Of a stretch of 33,596 nucleotides of DNA, positions 15,241 through 24,526 are shown one piece after another. The stretch comes from an uncultured Saprospiraceae bacterium (GTDB lineage: Bacteria; Bacteroidota; Bacteroidia; Chitinophagales; Saprospiraceae): assembly GCA_937997635.1 (NCBI GenBank), contig CALLFA010000118.1, positions 1-33,596 of the forward strand. The letters run 5' to 3'. The first letter of the stretch is position 1; the number at the start of each line of letters is the position of its first letter. The notes below the pieces were generated by a model, which made no database searches, had not been told where the DNA came from, and saw only the letters and a program-made list of their open reading frames with translations. Position numbers and translations under genes: made by a program.

Positions 15241-17385
15241 TCAATTACCCATTAAAGTAACAACTGATTTACTATCCGAAAACTCAGACCAGCCTTCACC
15301 ACAATGTTGCGCCACTTGCACTTCATAGCTTGTATTGCTTTCAAGGTCGGAGAAATTAACTGACGTGGATGACATTGGTTCTGTCAGCATCCAATCAACA
15401 CTTCCTATACTCCGATATCTGTACTGATAGCTTTGGCCTCCAGATAATCGCAGTAAATAAGAAGTAGCTCCATTACTCGTTGGGAAGGCGACCTCAAAAT
15501 CAGCTATAGCTATTTGAGGGCAATCTGCATCAGTATCATTAGCTGTATCACCATTGTCTGATTCGACTACGGTATCCTGTTCAGTATCCTCTTCAGTATC
15601 TTCTTGAGTTTGTTCGCCAGTGGTGGCAAAAGAGAATGATTCAGAATAAGGTGACCAGATATCCTCTTCACATTCATGTCTCACTTGATATTCATATGTC
15701 GTCCCAGCTGCTAGATCGGATAAGCCTAAGTAATGGTTTGTATTTTCCATACTTTCAATCCAGGTTTCTGTTCCTAAAACTCTATACCTAAATTGATTAG
15801 AGACTTGGCCATAAGGTCTAGTGGTATAGACAAATGCAAATCTATCTGAAAGACTTGATGTAAAAAGATCTCCAGAGTCTTCAGCCGCACATTCGCTTTC
15901 TTCGTTTGATGGTTCTGGGATGCCAAGTGTCGTGAATTCTATGGATGATGTAAAGGGAGACCATTCACCACAACAATTTCTAGCTACTTGAAACTCGTAA
16001 GTTGTGCCCGGACTTAAATCATTGAGAAATACATGTTCTTTTTCTGTAGCTTCCGTTGTTGTCCATTCATCATCATTGATGTGTTTGTATCTGTATCTAG
16101 AAAGCTCATCAATCGGACTTCTGTAATACAGGTAAGCATAATCATCTTGTGGATCTGCAATAGGAATCTGAGCATTTGGCGTCGTGCAATTATCACCTGA
16201 TGGCTTTATATTATATATCGTATATCTATACCAGTAATACGGAATACCAACTTGTTCTGGATTAGCATCATGAGGAGCCCAATTCCCAGGAGTATCCAAA
16301 AACCAGCCATTGTTATTGCCGCCCCATCCCCAATTAAAATGCATGTATTCTTGTCCAATTGCTGAAAAGCCGTAGCCATCTGCAAGCCAGGTATGTCCAA
16401 TTTCACCATTGTATAAAGAATCAACAGACCATCCAGACAAAAAGACAATTCTGCCTTCATCAAATTCGCTTTTCAAAACATCAGAATATGTTTCTTGGTT
16501 GGTGCCATGATACGCTTTCATGTCTTGATTAAAACCAAAAAAGTAAATGAGTGCATTCATCGTTCTGCTCACATACGTTGCTGTATACGATGTACTGTAA
16601 AACGTTCGCATCGATTTTCCAACATCATAAATAAAATCAGCCAATACATCGTTTTCTTCGGTTAAGACATCAGGCATGTTTGCATAGTCAAATTGCTGAC
16701 CACACAAATCAACTTCTTGCAGGCCATATATTGGGTCGGTATAAGATACAAATCCATTTCCCGGAGCTGGATTTTCATAATACTTAAGTAGCATAGAGAT
16801 TGCAACAGGTAAACAGCCACAAAATGTATTGCCATCAGGTCCTTCTCCATCTGCAGGACATGAGCTGTTGTAGAATCCACTCTGGTTCCATAGTGTCGTT
16901 GTCAACGGTTCCACAATAGGTGTGAAATTGATTGACTTTTTTATGACACCAGATTCTGCCACTTGCTTTATTTTATTCCACTCACTCAGTGCTTTTTTGG
17001 GAGCCTCAAATTTTTGTTCCCGCAATTCATTGATTCTGATTTCATGTCTGGATAGTTCGCCCCACAAACCAATGTTCTGCTGACTATGGGAAAAGTCAAT
17101 ATGACCTTCATCAGAGAAGCCAAGTACTGGCGAATACTGATCATTAGCAGCTAAGATCACGAATCCTCCGCCGTACATATTGAACGCATAATAGTTAGGT
17201 AAGCTGCTGTTAGTTGCTTTTACCTGAAAATCTAAGATGGCTGCAGACTTTTTTGATATTGTTTTTCCAGAGTACAACTGGAAGGCTGCAGTTGCGTATT
17301 CCTTTGCTTGTGCAATTGGAATCTCCTTGCCAAAGAGTGAATTGATTAAAAGAAGTGTCAGTAGTATAGTAGTAAATGACCTCAT
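15241..17385 (-). CDS. Secreted C10 (streptopain-like) cysteine peptidase with Fn3-like domains
   Basis: The frame is open to 17463, but the ATG at 17385 begins a clean signal peptide (MRSFTTILLTLLLINSLFG), giving 714 residues. About 20-165 is a Spi-type propeptide (it includes SPVLGFSDEG). The C10 peptidase domain follows: catalytic Cys191 in GCLPVA, His331 in GHTWLADGY, and the signature NWGWGG soon after, as in SpeB. Residues about 400-500, 505-600 and 640-714 are three fibronectin-III-like domains. A low-complexity Glu/Asp/Thr linker lies before the third. No T9SS sorting domain is seen at the C-terminus, which ends directly after the last Fn3-like strand. The enzyme would be a self-activated extracellular protease for protein scavenging. 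It converges on the TPR-CHAT gene across a repeat element and lies downstream of the M43 protease gene on the same strand. Confidence 0.92.
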   Translation of the reverse strand: MRSFTTILLTLLLINSLFGKEIPIAQAKEYATAAFQLYSGKTISKKSAAILDFQVKATNSSLPNYYAFNMYGGGFVILAANDQYSPVLGFSDEGHIDFSHSQQNIGLWGELSRHEIRINELREQKFEAPKKALSEWNKIKQVAESGVIKKSINFTPIVEPLTTTLWNQSGFYNSSCPADGEGPDGNTFCGCLPVAISMLLKYYENPAPGNGFVSYTDPIYGLQEVDLCGQQFDYANMPDVLTEENDVLADFIYDVGKSMRTFYSTSYTATYVSRTMNALIYFFGFNQDMKAYHGTNQETYSDVLKSEFDEGRIVFLSGWSVDSLYNGEIGHTWLADGYGFSAIGQEYMHFNWGWGGNNNGWFLDTPGNWAPHDANPEQVGIPYYWYRYTIYNIKPSGDNCTTPNAQIPIADPQDDYAYLYYRSPIDELSRYRYKHINDDEWTTTEATEKEHVFLNDLSPGTTYEFQVARNCCGEWSPFTSSIEFTTLGIPEPSNEESECAAEDSGDLFTSSLSDRFAFVYTTRPYGQVSNQFRYRVLGTETWIESMENTNHYLGLSDLAAGTTYEYQVRHECEEDIWSPYSESFSFATTGEQTQEDTEEDTEQDTVVESDNGDTANDTDADCPQIAIADFEVAFPTSNGATSYLLRLSGGQSYQYRYRSIGSVDWMLTEPMSSTSVNFSDLESNTSYEVQVAQHCGEGWSEFSDSKSVVTLMGN

Positions 17386-17562
17386 GATAAAGAAGGGTTT
17401 ATATATAGTATTAGACGTTAAAATCGGAATAAAGTCCGAATAATGAAGTGTATTTATTGACAATTAAGATTTAGATAGTAGTATTTAACGCTTTAGAAAA
17501 ATTTTACGTTTGTACACATAGACGGAAATAATGTGGATTTTATAATTGACAAAAATGAATGA

Positions 17563-20500
17563 TTAAGAGCCTCCACAACCATCGATAAATGCATGGAAGA
17601 CGGCATTTAGTCTAACTTCAAATCCTGCTTTTAATTCGATACTAGTTCCAGAATCATAATCAACATCAGTGTTAGCTCCAATAATAGTTTGATTGGATTC
17701 TATTTTACCATCAACTTCATAATCTGCAGATCCTAATTGAGGGCCTGTTAATTGATTGCCATTGCTCATGGTGTATTCTGTTACAGGAGGATTAATTGTG
17801 ACCACTGAACTGCCAACACAATTATTGGAATCAGTCGCTGTGACGAAATAATCTCCAGCAGTCAATCCAGTTGTGCTAACACTATTGCCTAAAACATCTT
17901 CCCACTGATATGTGTAAGGAGCAGTGCCACCGTTTGCACTTGCAAATACACTACCAGTCGAGACATTCGCACAAGTAATGTCAGAGCTTGATGTCACTAC
18001 AGAGATTCCTGCAGGCATATTCAATTCAAATGTTTCGATATACGTGCAATTATTCGAATCAGTTATAGTCAAATTATATGTGCCAGCTGCAAGTGATCCG
18101 ATTGAGTTTTGTGTACTCCCATCAAACCACAAATAGGTAAATGGTGCTCCATCTCCGATCGGATTTACTGCAATGGAACCATCCATGTCACCGCTACAGG
18201 TTAACTGTTGAATGCTTGGTTTTAATGTGAATGTTGGTGGATCTACAGCAAACAGAGCTTCACTCGTACAATTATTGTCATCTGTGACTGTAACAAAATA
18301 TTCACCCACCGCTAATCCCGTTAATTGATTCGAACTGTGCGCAGAAGACCAGCTATACGTATAAGGTGCTGTGCCTCCACTTGCAGTTATGTCAATAGCA
18401 CCATCTGCGCTAGTCAAACATGTGGCATTCGTTTGCGAAACCAAATCAATTGTCAACAAACTAGGTTCAATGATGTTAATTGAATCTACCAACATACATC
18501 CTTGATCGTCTGTTATCGTGTAACTATTGTTTCCAGCTATCAGTTGATTAGCATTTACACCAGATTCACCATTTGACCAATCAATGGTGTAGGGTCCAGA
18601 TCCTCCTGTGATATTAAGTGTAGCCGATCCATCAGTCTCCCCAAAGCATGTTATGTCTTGAGATTGTACCACTTGTTTGGTTAAAACAGCAGGCTCTAAA
18701 ATGTTCCATGATTCCATTGTTACGCAATCATTGGCATCAGTAACTGTAAGCGTGTATGTTCCAGCATTTAGATTTGACAACATCGTGGTAGACGTGCCGT
18801 TAGACCAATCATAAGCATATGGAGGTACTCCACCGTTTGCGCTAATTGCTAATTCACCATTACCATCACCAAAACAACTGACATCCATTTTTACATCTAA
18901 TTGAATAGACAAAGCTTGATTGGGTTGGAGTATCGTATAGCTAAAGAAATCGTTGCATCCATTGTTGTCTTGGATAGTAACGTCATAAGTTCCTGCTAGT
19001 TTTGCTGAAATGGTATTGGTTGTTTCACCAGAGGACCAAGCATATGTGTAAGGCCCTGTCCCGCCAGTGACCTGTAAAGATATTTCACCAGTATTGTCAC
19101 CAAAGCAATTCACATCTGTAATACTCTCATTTACATTTAATGCAGTTGGTTCAGTAATGATATACGACTTTTGTATGGAGCAATTATTTCCATCAGTAAT
19201 GGTAAGATCATATGTGCCAGCGCTTAGATTGTTTACATTTTGAGTCGTTGATGAATTGGACCATACGTAAGAATAGGGTAGAGTCCCTCCAGAAGGTGTA
19301 ACATCAATTGACCCATCCGTATCGCCAAAGCAACCAACAGACACTATTATTTCTGTGTTTGATAACACTGGTGGTTCGGTGATTTGATACGTTTCTACTA
19401 TACTACAGTCATTGTTATCTGTAACAGTCAGTGTATAGATTCCAGCGTTAAGATTTGATAAATTAGCACTTGTTTGACCAGTTGACCATATATACGTATA
19501 TGGTGAAACACCTCCTTGCACAGTCGTGTTTATTTGTCCCGATTGAGAGCCATTACATGCTATATTGCTAGTCGTTGCCTGGATTGTTAGTATTGATGGT
19601 TCTGTAATTGTTGCCGTTAGTGATTGTTGACAACCGTCATTATCTGTCACCGTACAAAAGTAAGTACTTGCTGTTAGATTGTTAATTGTTGCATTGTTTG
19701 ACAGAGGAGCACCAAAGGCATCTTCCCACGCATATTGGTAAGGAGTAGAACCACCAGTCGCATTTGCTGTTAAGTTACCATCATTTGCTGCAAAGCAGGA
19801 AACGTGATTTTTTGTTATGTTTAAAGTTAAACTACCAGGGCAACTGATTTGATCTTCAGTGCAGATCTCAAGTTCCCATGAATTGATTTGACCACCATCT
19901 CCACTTGCAACATCGATAACAGTTAAAATCCAATCTCCAGCTGCATCTTTACCTTGCATTATTGAAAAAAGACCAGTTGCTTGATACGTGTTTCCATCAA
20001 CAGGTGGACAAGGAATTAAATCATTTGAAATCCCGGAATCGTGAAAGGATATATTGACATCATTTTGTGATCCGCAAATGTCTTTAAAAAATAAAAAATT
20101 TGTCCCATCGGGTGCTGTCAATGAAATTTCCAAATCATTTACCCAACTGTGTGAAATTAAAAGGTTAGAAACAGAAACATCAGCTAAGGAGCCAAGCCCT
20201 GCCGGAACAGTAATGACCGATTGAATCGTGTTTGTGCCAGATATGGGTATGATCAAAGGAGTATCAGTAGAGTTATAACTTGTACATGATGTGTTTAATG
20301 TTTTGAATGTCCAAATCGGCGAACTGTTTCCATTAGAGGGGTTTGCAGCATTACAGTCATTGATTGAGATAACACGCCAGAAATAATCTGTGAAGCCTTC
20401 TAAGGCAGGAGTAACTATTGAGGTGTTAGTCGTCATCTCATTGAATACAATAGATGAAAAAGACTGATCTGTAGCTACTTCAACTAAGTATTTTTCTGCA

Positions 20501-21921
20501 AGATTAACTGCATTCCAATTCAAATTGGTGGATAAATTTTGATTGAATGTTCCATTTTGTGGAGACACTAATGTTGCCGCAGCTGGTTGATTTGGAATTT
20601 GTGTGATAAGATAATTAATTGGTCCTTTTGTATGTGTGCCATTAGCATTTGTTACTGTAAGAGTTACCGCTAATGTCCCATTATTTGCAATAGATACTGT
20701 AGGATTTTCTACTGTTGCACTAGATGTGCTTACTCCTGCACCACTAAATGTCCATTGATATGAAGTCCCTGTATAGGTTCGTATACTTTTATTTTGGAAT
20801 TGAATGCTATTATTCGAAGCGCAGACATTTAGCGTAAAATCGGTTGGTTCAAAATCGGCTATTGGCTCACAATCACATGCAGGAGAATTATTGAGAGAAG
20901 CTCTACGAACACTACCAAGAATGGGGTCCATAACGACAAGCATTCTGTCTCGCTGATCCTCTGTAAAGGTGTGCATGCAAGCATCATTCGAATAGTCCAT
21001 GTAGTTTTCTACCATATCAAGACCTGGAGATGGACAACTATCATTGCCAATGGGACAACCAGCGGAAGAATTTCCTTGGGCTGGTGTATCTGAACAGTAA
21101 TCATCCAGACCACAGCTTCCGTCCCCCCAAATATGTCTAAGGCCTAACCAATGGCCAATTTCATGTGTTAATGTTCTGCCTAAATTAAAACTACCTCCAG
21201 CTGGGTTTGGGACAGCCACACTGCCTACTGATTTGTAGTCAACGACACAACCATCTGTCATAGCAAGGCCATTATTATTGTTTACTCCTGATAAGTAAGT
21301 CGCTTCTGGGAATTGTGCCAAGCCCAGTTCGGACGTTATATCTCCTACCCAAACATTACAATAGTCATTTGGATTCCACTGAGTGACGGGTTGGATACTG
21401 GTATTAAAATAGGTGCTCGTATAAGGTGGAGGATTTAAACCAATACTATTTCTGTCAATTCGATTTATACCTGGTTCTGCAAGACAACTTCCATTTGGAT
21501 CTATCTTTGCAGCACAAAATTGAACACCTATATCAGCAGCTTGTGGATATGTTGATCCAGAAAGATTTGCAAAATCAAGGTTCAGCTGTGCAATCTGAGC
21601 ATCAATGTATGTACTGCTAAGATTTGGGGTGTCACCAATTTGTTCTCCATCATGGATCACATGAAAAATCACCGGAATCGTAAAGGTCTGATTTGACGTT
21701 TGACGTAAATTCTGACCGACTACTAATTTTAGAATATCGATGCTTTGATCAATCCATTTCTCAAATTCCGCTTCACTAATTTTGTCTGGATTATTTTGAT
21801 TCAGACGGATGTTGTAGTCAACTGTTCCACACCTTTCTTTAGGTCTCTGTCTTTGACCATTTAGGTATAATGGAATCAGCAAACAAAGGACTAGAATAAC
21901 TCGATTTATCTTACTCATCAT
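17563..21921 (-). CDS. Secreted M43 (cytophagalysin) metalloprotease with PKD, Fn3, P-domain and nine SprB repeats
   Basis: A 1452-residue secreted enzyme. A signal peptide covers 1-22. The M43 catalytic domain (about 75-345) has the zinc motif HEIGHWLGLRH at 253-263 (His253, Glu254, His257, His263) and a Met-turn at Met308 (NYMDYS). The CSDTPAQ block typical of cytophagalysins lies just downstream of the zinc motif. A PKD-like domain (353-440) follows, then a Fn3-like domain (446-542), a proprotein-convertase P-domain-like module (552-690), and nine SprB repeats (about 696-1375). The repeats mostly start with a C-x-G/N motif and carry GG..PY.Y.WS...G..YTLTVTD. The last 70 residues form a beta domain ending in GFEVRLNAVFHAFIDGC, common in secreted proteins of this group. 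No typical type A sorting tail is visible. It is an extracellular protease; SprB repeats suggest surface or gliding-adhesin-like display. Multidomain architecture is clear; substrate is unknown. Confidence 0.93.
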   Translation of the reverse strand: MMSKINRVILVLCLLIPLYLNGQRQRPKERCGTVDYNIRLNQNNPDKISEAEFEKWIDQSIDILKLVVGQNLRQTSNQTFTIPVIFHVIHDGEQIGDTPNLSSTYIDAQIAQLNLDFANLSGSTYPQAADIGVQFCAAKIDPNGSCLAEPGINRIDRNSIGLNPPPYTSTYFNTSIQPVTQWNPNDYCNVWVGDITSELGLAQFPEATYLSGVNNNNGLAMTDGCVVDYKSVGSVAVPNPAGGSFNLGRTLTHEIGHWLGLRHIWGDGSCGLDDYCSDTPAQGNSSAGCPIGNDSCPSPGLDMVENYMDYSNDACMHTFTEDQRDRMLVVMDPILGSVRRASLNNSPACDCEPIADFEPTDFTLNVCASNNSIQFQNKSIRTYTGTSYQWTFSGAGVSTSSATVENPTVSIANNGTLAVTLTVTNANGTHTKGPINYLITQIPNQPAAATLVSPQNGTFNQNLSTNLNWNAVNLAEKYLVEVATDQSFSSIVFNEMTTNTSIVTPALEGFTDYFWRVISINDCNAANPSNGNSSPIWTFKTLNTSCTSYNSTDTPLIIPISGTNTIQSVITVPAGLGSLADVSVSNLLISHSWVNDLEISLTAPDGTNFLFFKDICGSQNDVNISFHDSGISNDLIPCPPVDGNTYQATGLFSIMQGKDAAGDWILTVIDVASGDGGQINSWELEICTEDQISCPGSLTLNITKNHVSCFAANDGNLTANATGGSTPYQYAWEDAFGAPLSNNATINNLTASTYFCTVTDNDGCQQSLTATITEPSILTIQATTSNIACNGSQSGQINTTVQGGVSPYTYIWSTGQTSANLSNLNAGIYTLTVTDNNDCSIVETYQITEPPVLSNTEIIVSVGCFGDTDGSIDVTPSGGTLPYSYVWSNSSTTQNVNNLSAGTYDLTITDGNNCSIQKSYIITEPTALNVNESITDVNCFGDNTGEISLQVTGGTGPYTYAWSSGETTNTISAKLAGTYDVTIQDNNGCNDFFSYTILQPNQALSIQLDVKMDVSCFGDGNGELAISANGGVPPYAYDWSNGTSTTMLSNLNAGTYTLTVTDANDCVTMESWNILEPAVLTKQVVQSQDITCFGETDGSATLNITGGSGPYTIDWSNGESGVNANQLIAGNNSYTITDDQGCMLVDSINIIEPSLLTIDLVSQTNATCLTSADGAIDITASGGTAPYTYSWSSAHSSNQLTGLAVGEYFVTVTDDNNCTSEALFAVDPPTFTLKPSIQQLTCSGDMDGSIAVNPIGDGAPFTYLWFDGSTQNSIGSLAAGTYNLTITDSNNCTYIETFELNMPAGISVVTSSSDITCANVSTGSVFASANGGTAPYTYQWEDVLGNSVSTTGLTAGDYFVTATDSNNCVGSSVVTINPPVTEYTMSNGNQLTGPQLGSADYEVDGKIESNQTIIGANTDVDYDSGTSIELKAGFEVRLNAVFHAFIDGCGGS

Positions 21922-22195
21922 TTATGTGTATTCTAAGATATATTAAAATACATGAGTAGGATGATTCAGATTTCTATTTCCTCTATATGTGCCAATAATT
22001 TAACATTTTAATATAACATCACATAAAGCTGCTTTCAATAGCCTGTAAGTAATTACAAGTAAATCCTACGTATAGCTAAAAAAATTGGTCTGATTAAAGT
22101 CTAATACCAGCTGAAAATTCAATAAGACAAAGACCTAAAAGATAATCGTCAGATTCGATTGTGATATCGAAAAGTTAGACTATGAGCAGCATGTA

Positions 22196-22408
22196 TTATT
22201 CTTCCAAAATTCCCTCTTCTATTAGAATTTTACGCGCTTTTTCTTCATGCTGTTTATCGACGTGTAATTCGATGTCTCCAAAGAGACCTGCGTGAGCAGA
22301 ATCCATCTTATTGACTGTGTGAGATTCAATCCCCATTTGAGATAGAACATACTGTGCAGTTTTGATCTTCAACTGAGAGATACTAAACCAAATCATCGCA
22401 TTATTCAT
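22196..22408 (-). CDS. DUF2007 family small protein
   Basis: The frame is open to 22438, but I use the ATG at 22408 because the 10 residues upstream are not conserved-looking. This gives 70 residues that match the DUF2007 pattern: an N-terminal strand, a helix with AQYVLSQMGIESHTVN, then GLFGDIELHVDKQHEEKARKIL. Members are cytoplasmic ferredoxin-fold-like proteins of unknown role, sometimes annotated as putative signal-transducing proteins. It lies downstream of the esterase gene, separated by a terminator hairpin, so it probably has its own promoter in the 203-base gap, although no TAnnTTTG was found. The function is unknown. Confidence 0.8.
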   Translation of the reverse strand: MNNAMIWFSISQLKIKTAQYVLSQMGIESHTVNKMDSAHAGLFGDIELHVDKQHEEKARKILIEEGILEE

Positions 22409-22477
22409 AGTGTTTGGGTTTGATTGTCTATATAACAAGGAATGAGGGGTATAAAGTTGCAGGGGAGAACAAAAAAA

Positions 22478-22536
22478 ACCACTAAGGAGCCTTATTTTAA
22501 TCTAATAGTTTTTTCATGCTTATGGTCCTTAGTGGT
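22478..22536 (-). terminator. Terminator of the esterase operon
   Basis: ACCACTAAGGA (22478-22488) pairs perfectly with TCCTTAGTGGT (22526-22536). Read on the minus strand, the 3' arm is followed by eight T residues (the A run at 22470-22477), the form of a Rho-independent terminator. The 37-nt loop is unusually long. It sits between the esterase gene and the DUF2007 gene. Confidence 0.7.
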
Positions 22537-22611
22537 CTATAGAAAATATGTCTTCGTGCACGTTGCACAATGGATAAACTATCTCAGAGTGAAAAATGCT
22601 GCCTTGATGTA

Positions 22612-23625
22612 TTAAATATTTGCATATTTTGCTATGAATCTTGAGGTATCCTCTATAGCCTCTAGACCAGCATTGCCAAATTCTTGTTGGCCGTAAAAGG
22701 AGTGAACCACTGCATTGTATCGCTTCAATTCGACAGTATTTCCTAAGGATTTTAGTTTTTGAGCAAATTTTTCGCCCTCATCTCTCAACGGATCAAGTCC
22801 TGCTGTAAGAATGAAACATGGTGGCAACTTATCTAAATCATTGGAATACAGTGGGGAGAGTAAGGGGTCTTTTCGATCCTGGTTTTCTGGAATATAATTG
22901 TCACTAAACAAATCCATCAGGTGCTTCGTGAGTATATACCCTTTTTGGAAATCTTTAAATGATCCACCTTTGCCATCGGTGCAATCCGTAACAGGATATA
23001 CTGGAACCAGACATTTTATGCTGGTGATGTCGACTCCCTTTTTAATCAGGCTCAAGGTTGTAGTAATAGCCATATTCCCTCCAGCACTATCACCCATGAC
23101 AACCAATTTTGTTGTGTCTGCTGGAATATCAATCTTCTTTTCACTTAACTGTTGAATTATGGCACCTACTTCATTAATGGCATGTGGGAATTTTACTTCT
23201 GGAGATAATGAGTATCCAATCGACAGTAATGGATTTCCAGATGAAGTGACCAGTCTTCTGCATTGTTGATCATGGGTATTAAGATCTCCGATACACCATC
23301 CACCACCGTGTATGAATACGATCAAAGGCTTTGACTCAGTACTGCCTTCAGCATAAAACCTGACAGGTACCGAACCACTAGGCACATCGATAGAAAAGTT
23401 TCTGACAGTTGAAACCGCCAATTTTTTCGAATAATCGACTTTAACCATTTTTGAAAACGTATCTCTAACTTCGAAAATATCATACCCTTCATATTCCTTC
23501 AATACTTTTAAAGCGATAGCAGTCTTTGTCTCCATTTTTCCGTCTGGAGAATTTCGAATACTATTCAAATAAGCCAATCCCAATAGCATGATAAGGACAA
23601 CTGCTGCAAGAGCGTATAGCATCAC
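22612..23625 (-). CDS. HSL-type alpha/beta hydrolase (esterase/lipase)
   Basis: A 337-residue esterase of the hormone-sensitive-lipase (bacterial family IV) type. The oxyanion motif HGGGW is at 106-110, the nucleophile Ser180 is in GDSAGG, and Asp278 (LDPLRDEG) and His308 (VHSF) complete the triad. An N-terminal hydrophobic helix (about 3-21) is likely an uncleaved signal anchor, tethering the catalytic domain outside the cytoplasmic membrane. It would hydrolyse short acyl esters; the substrate cannot be read from sequence. The gene follows the MerC-like gene by 30 bases and ends at a clear terminator (22478-22536), so it is the likely last gene of the operon that starts upstream. Confidence 0.92.
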   Translation of the reverse strand: MMLYALAAVVLIMLLGLAYLNSIRNSPDGKMETKTAIALKVLKEYEGYDIFEVRDTFSKMVKVDYSKKLAVSTVRNFSIDVPSGSVPVRFYAEGSTESKPLIVFIHGGGWCIGDLNTHDQQCRRLVTSSGNPLLSIGYSLSPEVKFPHAINEVGAIIQQLSEKKIDIPADTTKLVVMGDSAGGNMAITTTLSLIKKGVDITSIKCLVPVYPVTDCTDGKGGSFKDFQKGYILTKHLMDLFSDNYIPENQDRKDPLLSPLYSNDLDKLPPCFILTAGLDPLRDEGEKFAQKLKSLGNTVELKRYNAVVHSFYGQQEFGNAGLEAIEDTSRFIAKYANI

Positions 23626-23655
23626 AAAAAAGTTTGATTAGTCTAACTTAAGGAA

Positions 23656-24045
23656 TTAGTGCTGAGCTTTCCAATTTAATAGGAAACTTAATGCGATGCC
23701 AACGCCGCCAATGGTATGAAGAATTGAGGTGTGATTGTGTAGGATTAAGCCGAAAACAATGAGAATAATCGATGATGTTCCAAATAACCATACAATTGGA
23801 AGCTGTTTATGTTTTGCATAGCCTTTACGTATGATCAATACGCCAAAAACGACTGAAATGGATATCAAACTGAATTCGACAAAGGGATTTGAGAAAAAAC
23901 CAGATAATCCAAGTGCTCCTGCAGATAATAAAAATGGTAGGCTAATGCAATGTATCGCACATAAGATTGATGCTGATGCTCCTAGGATGCTAAGTTGTGC
24001 GCTTCTTTTCTTATTCACCTCACAAATGTAGTCTTTTTGAAACAT
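23656..24045 (-). CDS. MerC-like membrane protein
   Basis: A 129-residue protein with four predicted membrane helices (about 18-42, 48-70, 80-100, 103-123). The motif C-A-I-H-C (Cys29, His32, Cys33) sits in the first helix, as in MerC-domain proteins, where such a pair binds mercuric ion. There is no merR, merA or merP nearby, so mercury resistance is doubtful. A general metal or redox role is equally possible. It is 43 bases after the SRPBCC gene and 30 bases before the esterase gene on the same strand, so it is probably co-transcribed. Confidence 0.8.
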   Translation of the reverse strand: MFQKDYICEVNKKRSAQLSILGASASILCAIHCISLPFLLSAGALGLSGFFSNPFVEFSLISISVVFGVLIIRKGYAKHKQLPIVWLFGTSSIILIVFGLILHNHTSILHTIGGVGIALSFLLNWKAQH

Positions 24046-24088
24046 TGTTGCAAAAAGAATCGAGGGCTATTTTGAGTGGTTTCCTATT

Positions 24089-24523
24089 TTACGTGTAAAT
24101 ACGGTCTTTAAATAAGGTAACTTCTTGGTTCTCAATGAGCTTTTTCAATAAATATAAATACATGGCCCAGCAAAAGCTTGTTTGTTTGTAGTGTTCATTT
24201 GTTGCTTTCCAACCAATATGCGAAAATTGTACTCTGGTTTTGCCTTTCGTTACAGCTACTAAATTGAAGCCAAAAATCGTCTTGTCCCAATCCTCATCTG
24301 ATTCCGTCATGATCCAATAGATGCTTTTGCCATCTTCAATTGAATGTACTTTGCCAAGCCAATCGTATTCATCAGTGAAGTAAAAATTATATGTTTCACC
24401 TATCTTAGGAATACCACGACACCTGTTGGTCCACCACTGATTGATTTTATCTGGTTGACTTATTGCTTCAAAAATGACAGGTAAATCAGCATAGATAAAT
24501 ACGTCGTGATTTATTGTATACAT
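24089..24523 (-). CDS. SRPBCC (START/Bet v1-like) family protein
   Basis: A 144-residue single-domain protein of the SRPBCC helix-grip fold, close to the AHSA1/polyketide-cyclase-like group. Evidence is the start (VFIYADLPVIFEAISQPDKI), the conserved QWW, the strand pattern WLGKVHSIEDGKSIYW and the long C-terminal helix (FCWAMYLYLLKKLIEN). It has a hydrophobic ligand cavity in relatives, but no catalytic residues are recognisable and the ligand is unknown. It is cytoplasmic. It starts three bases after the stop of the TPR lipoprotein gene, so the two are surely co-transcribed. Confidence 0.88.
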   Translation of the reverse strand: MYTINHDVFIYADLPVIFEAISQPDKINQWWTNRCRGIPKIGETYNFYFTDEYDWLGKVHSIEDGKSIYWIMTESDEDWDKTIFGFNLVAVTKGKTRVQFSHIGWKATNEHYKQTSFCWAMYLYLLKKLIENQEVTLFKDRIYT

Positions 24524-24526
24524 GTT

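Noticed and set aside
18000..19820. Regular DNA repetition that could suggest a CRISPR array or satellite
   Set aside because: The periodicity (about 225-250 bases) comes from nine SprB protein repeats in frame; the DNA copies are too divergent and too long for a CRISPR, and no cas genes are present.
22556..22568. GTGCA-CGT-TGCAC small hairpin after the esterase gene
   Set aside because: Only five pairs and no T run; the hairpin at 22478-22536 explains termination better.
23656..24045. Mercury-resistance operon around the MerC-like gene
   Set aside because: No merR, merA, merT or merP homologue in the neighbourhood; the surrounding genes are unrelated to mercury.
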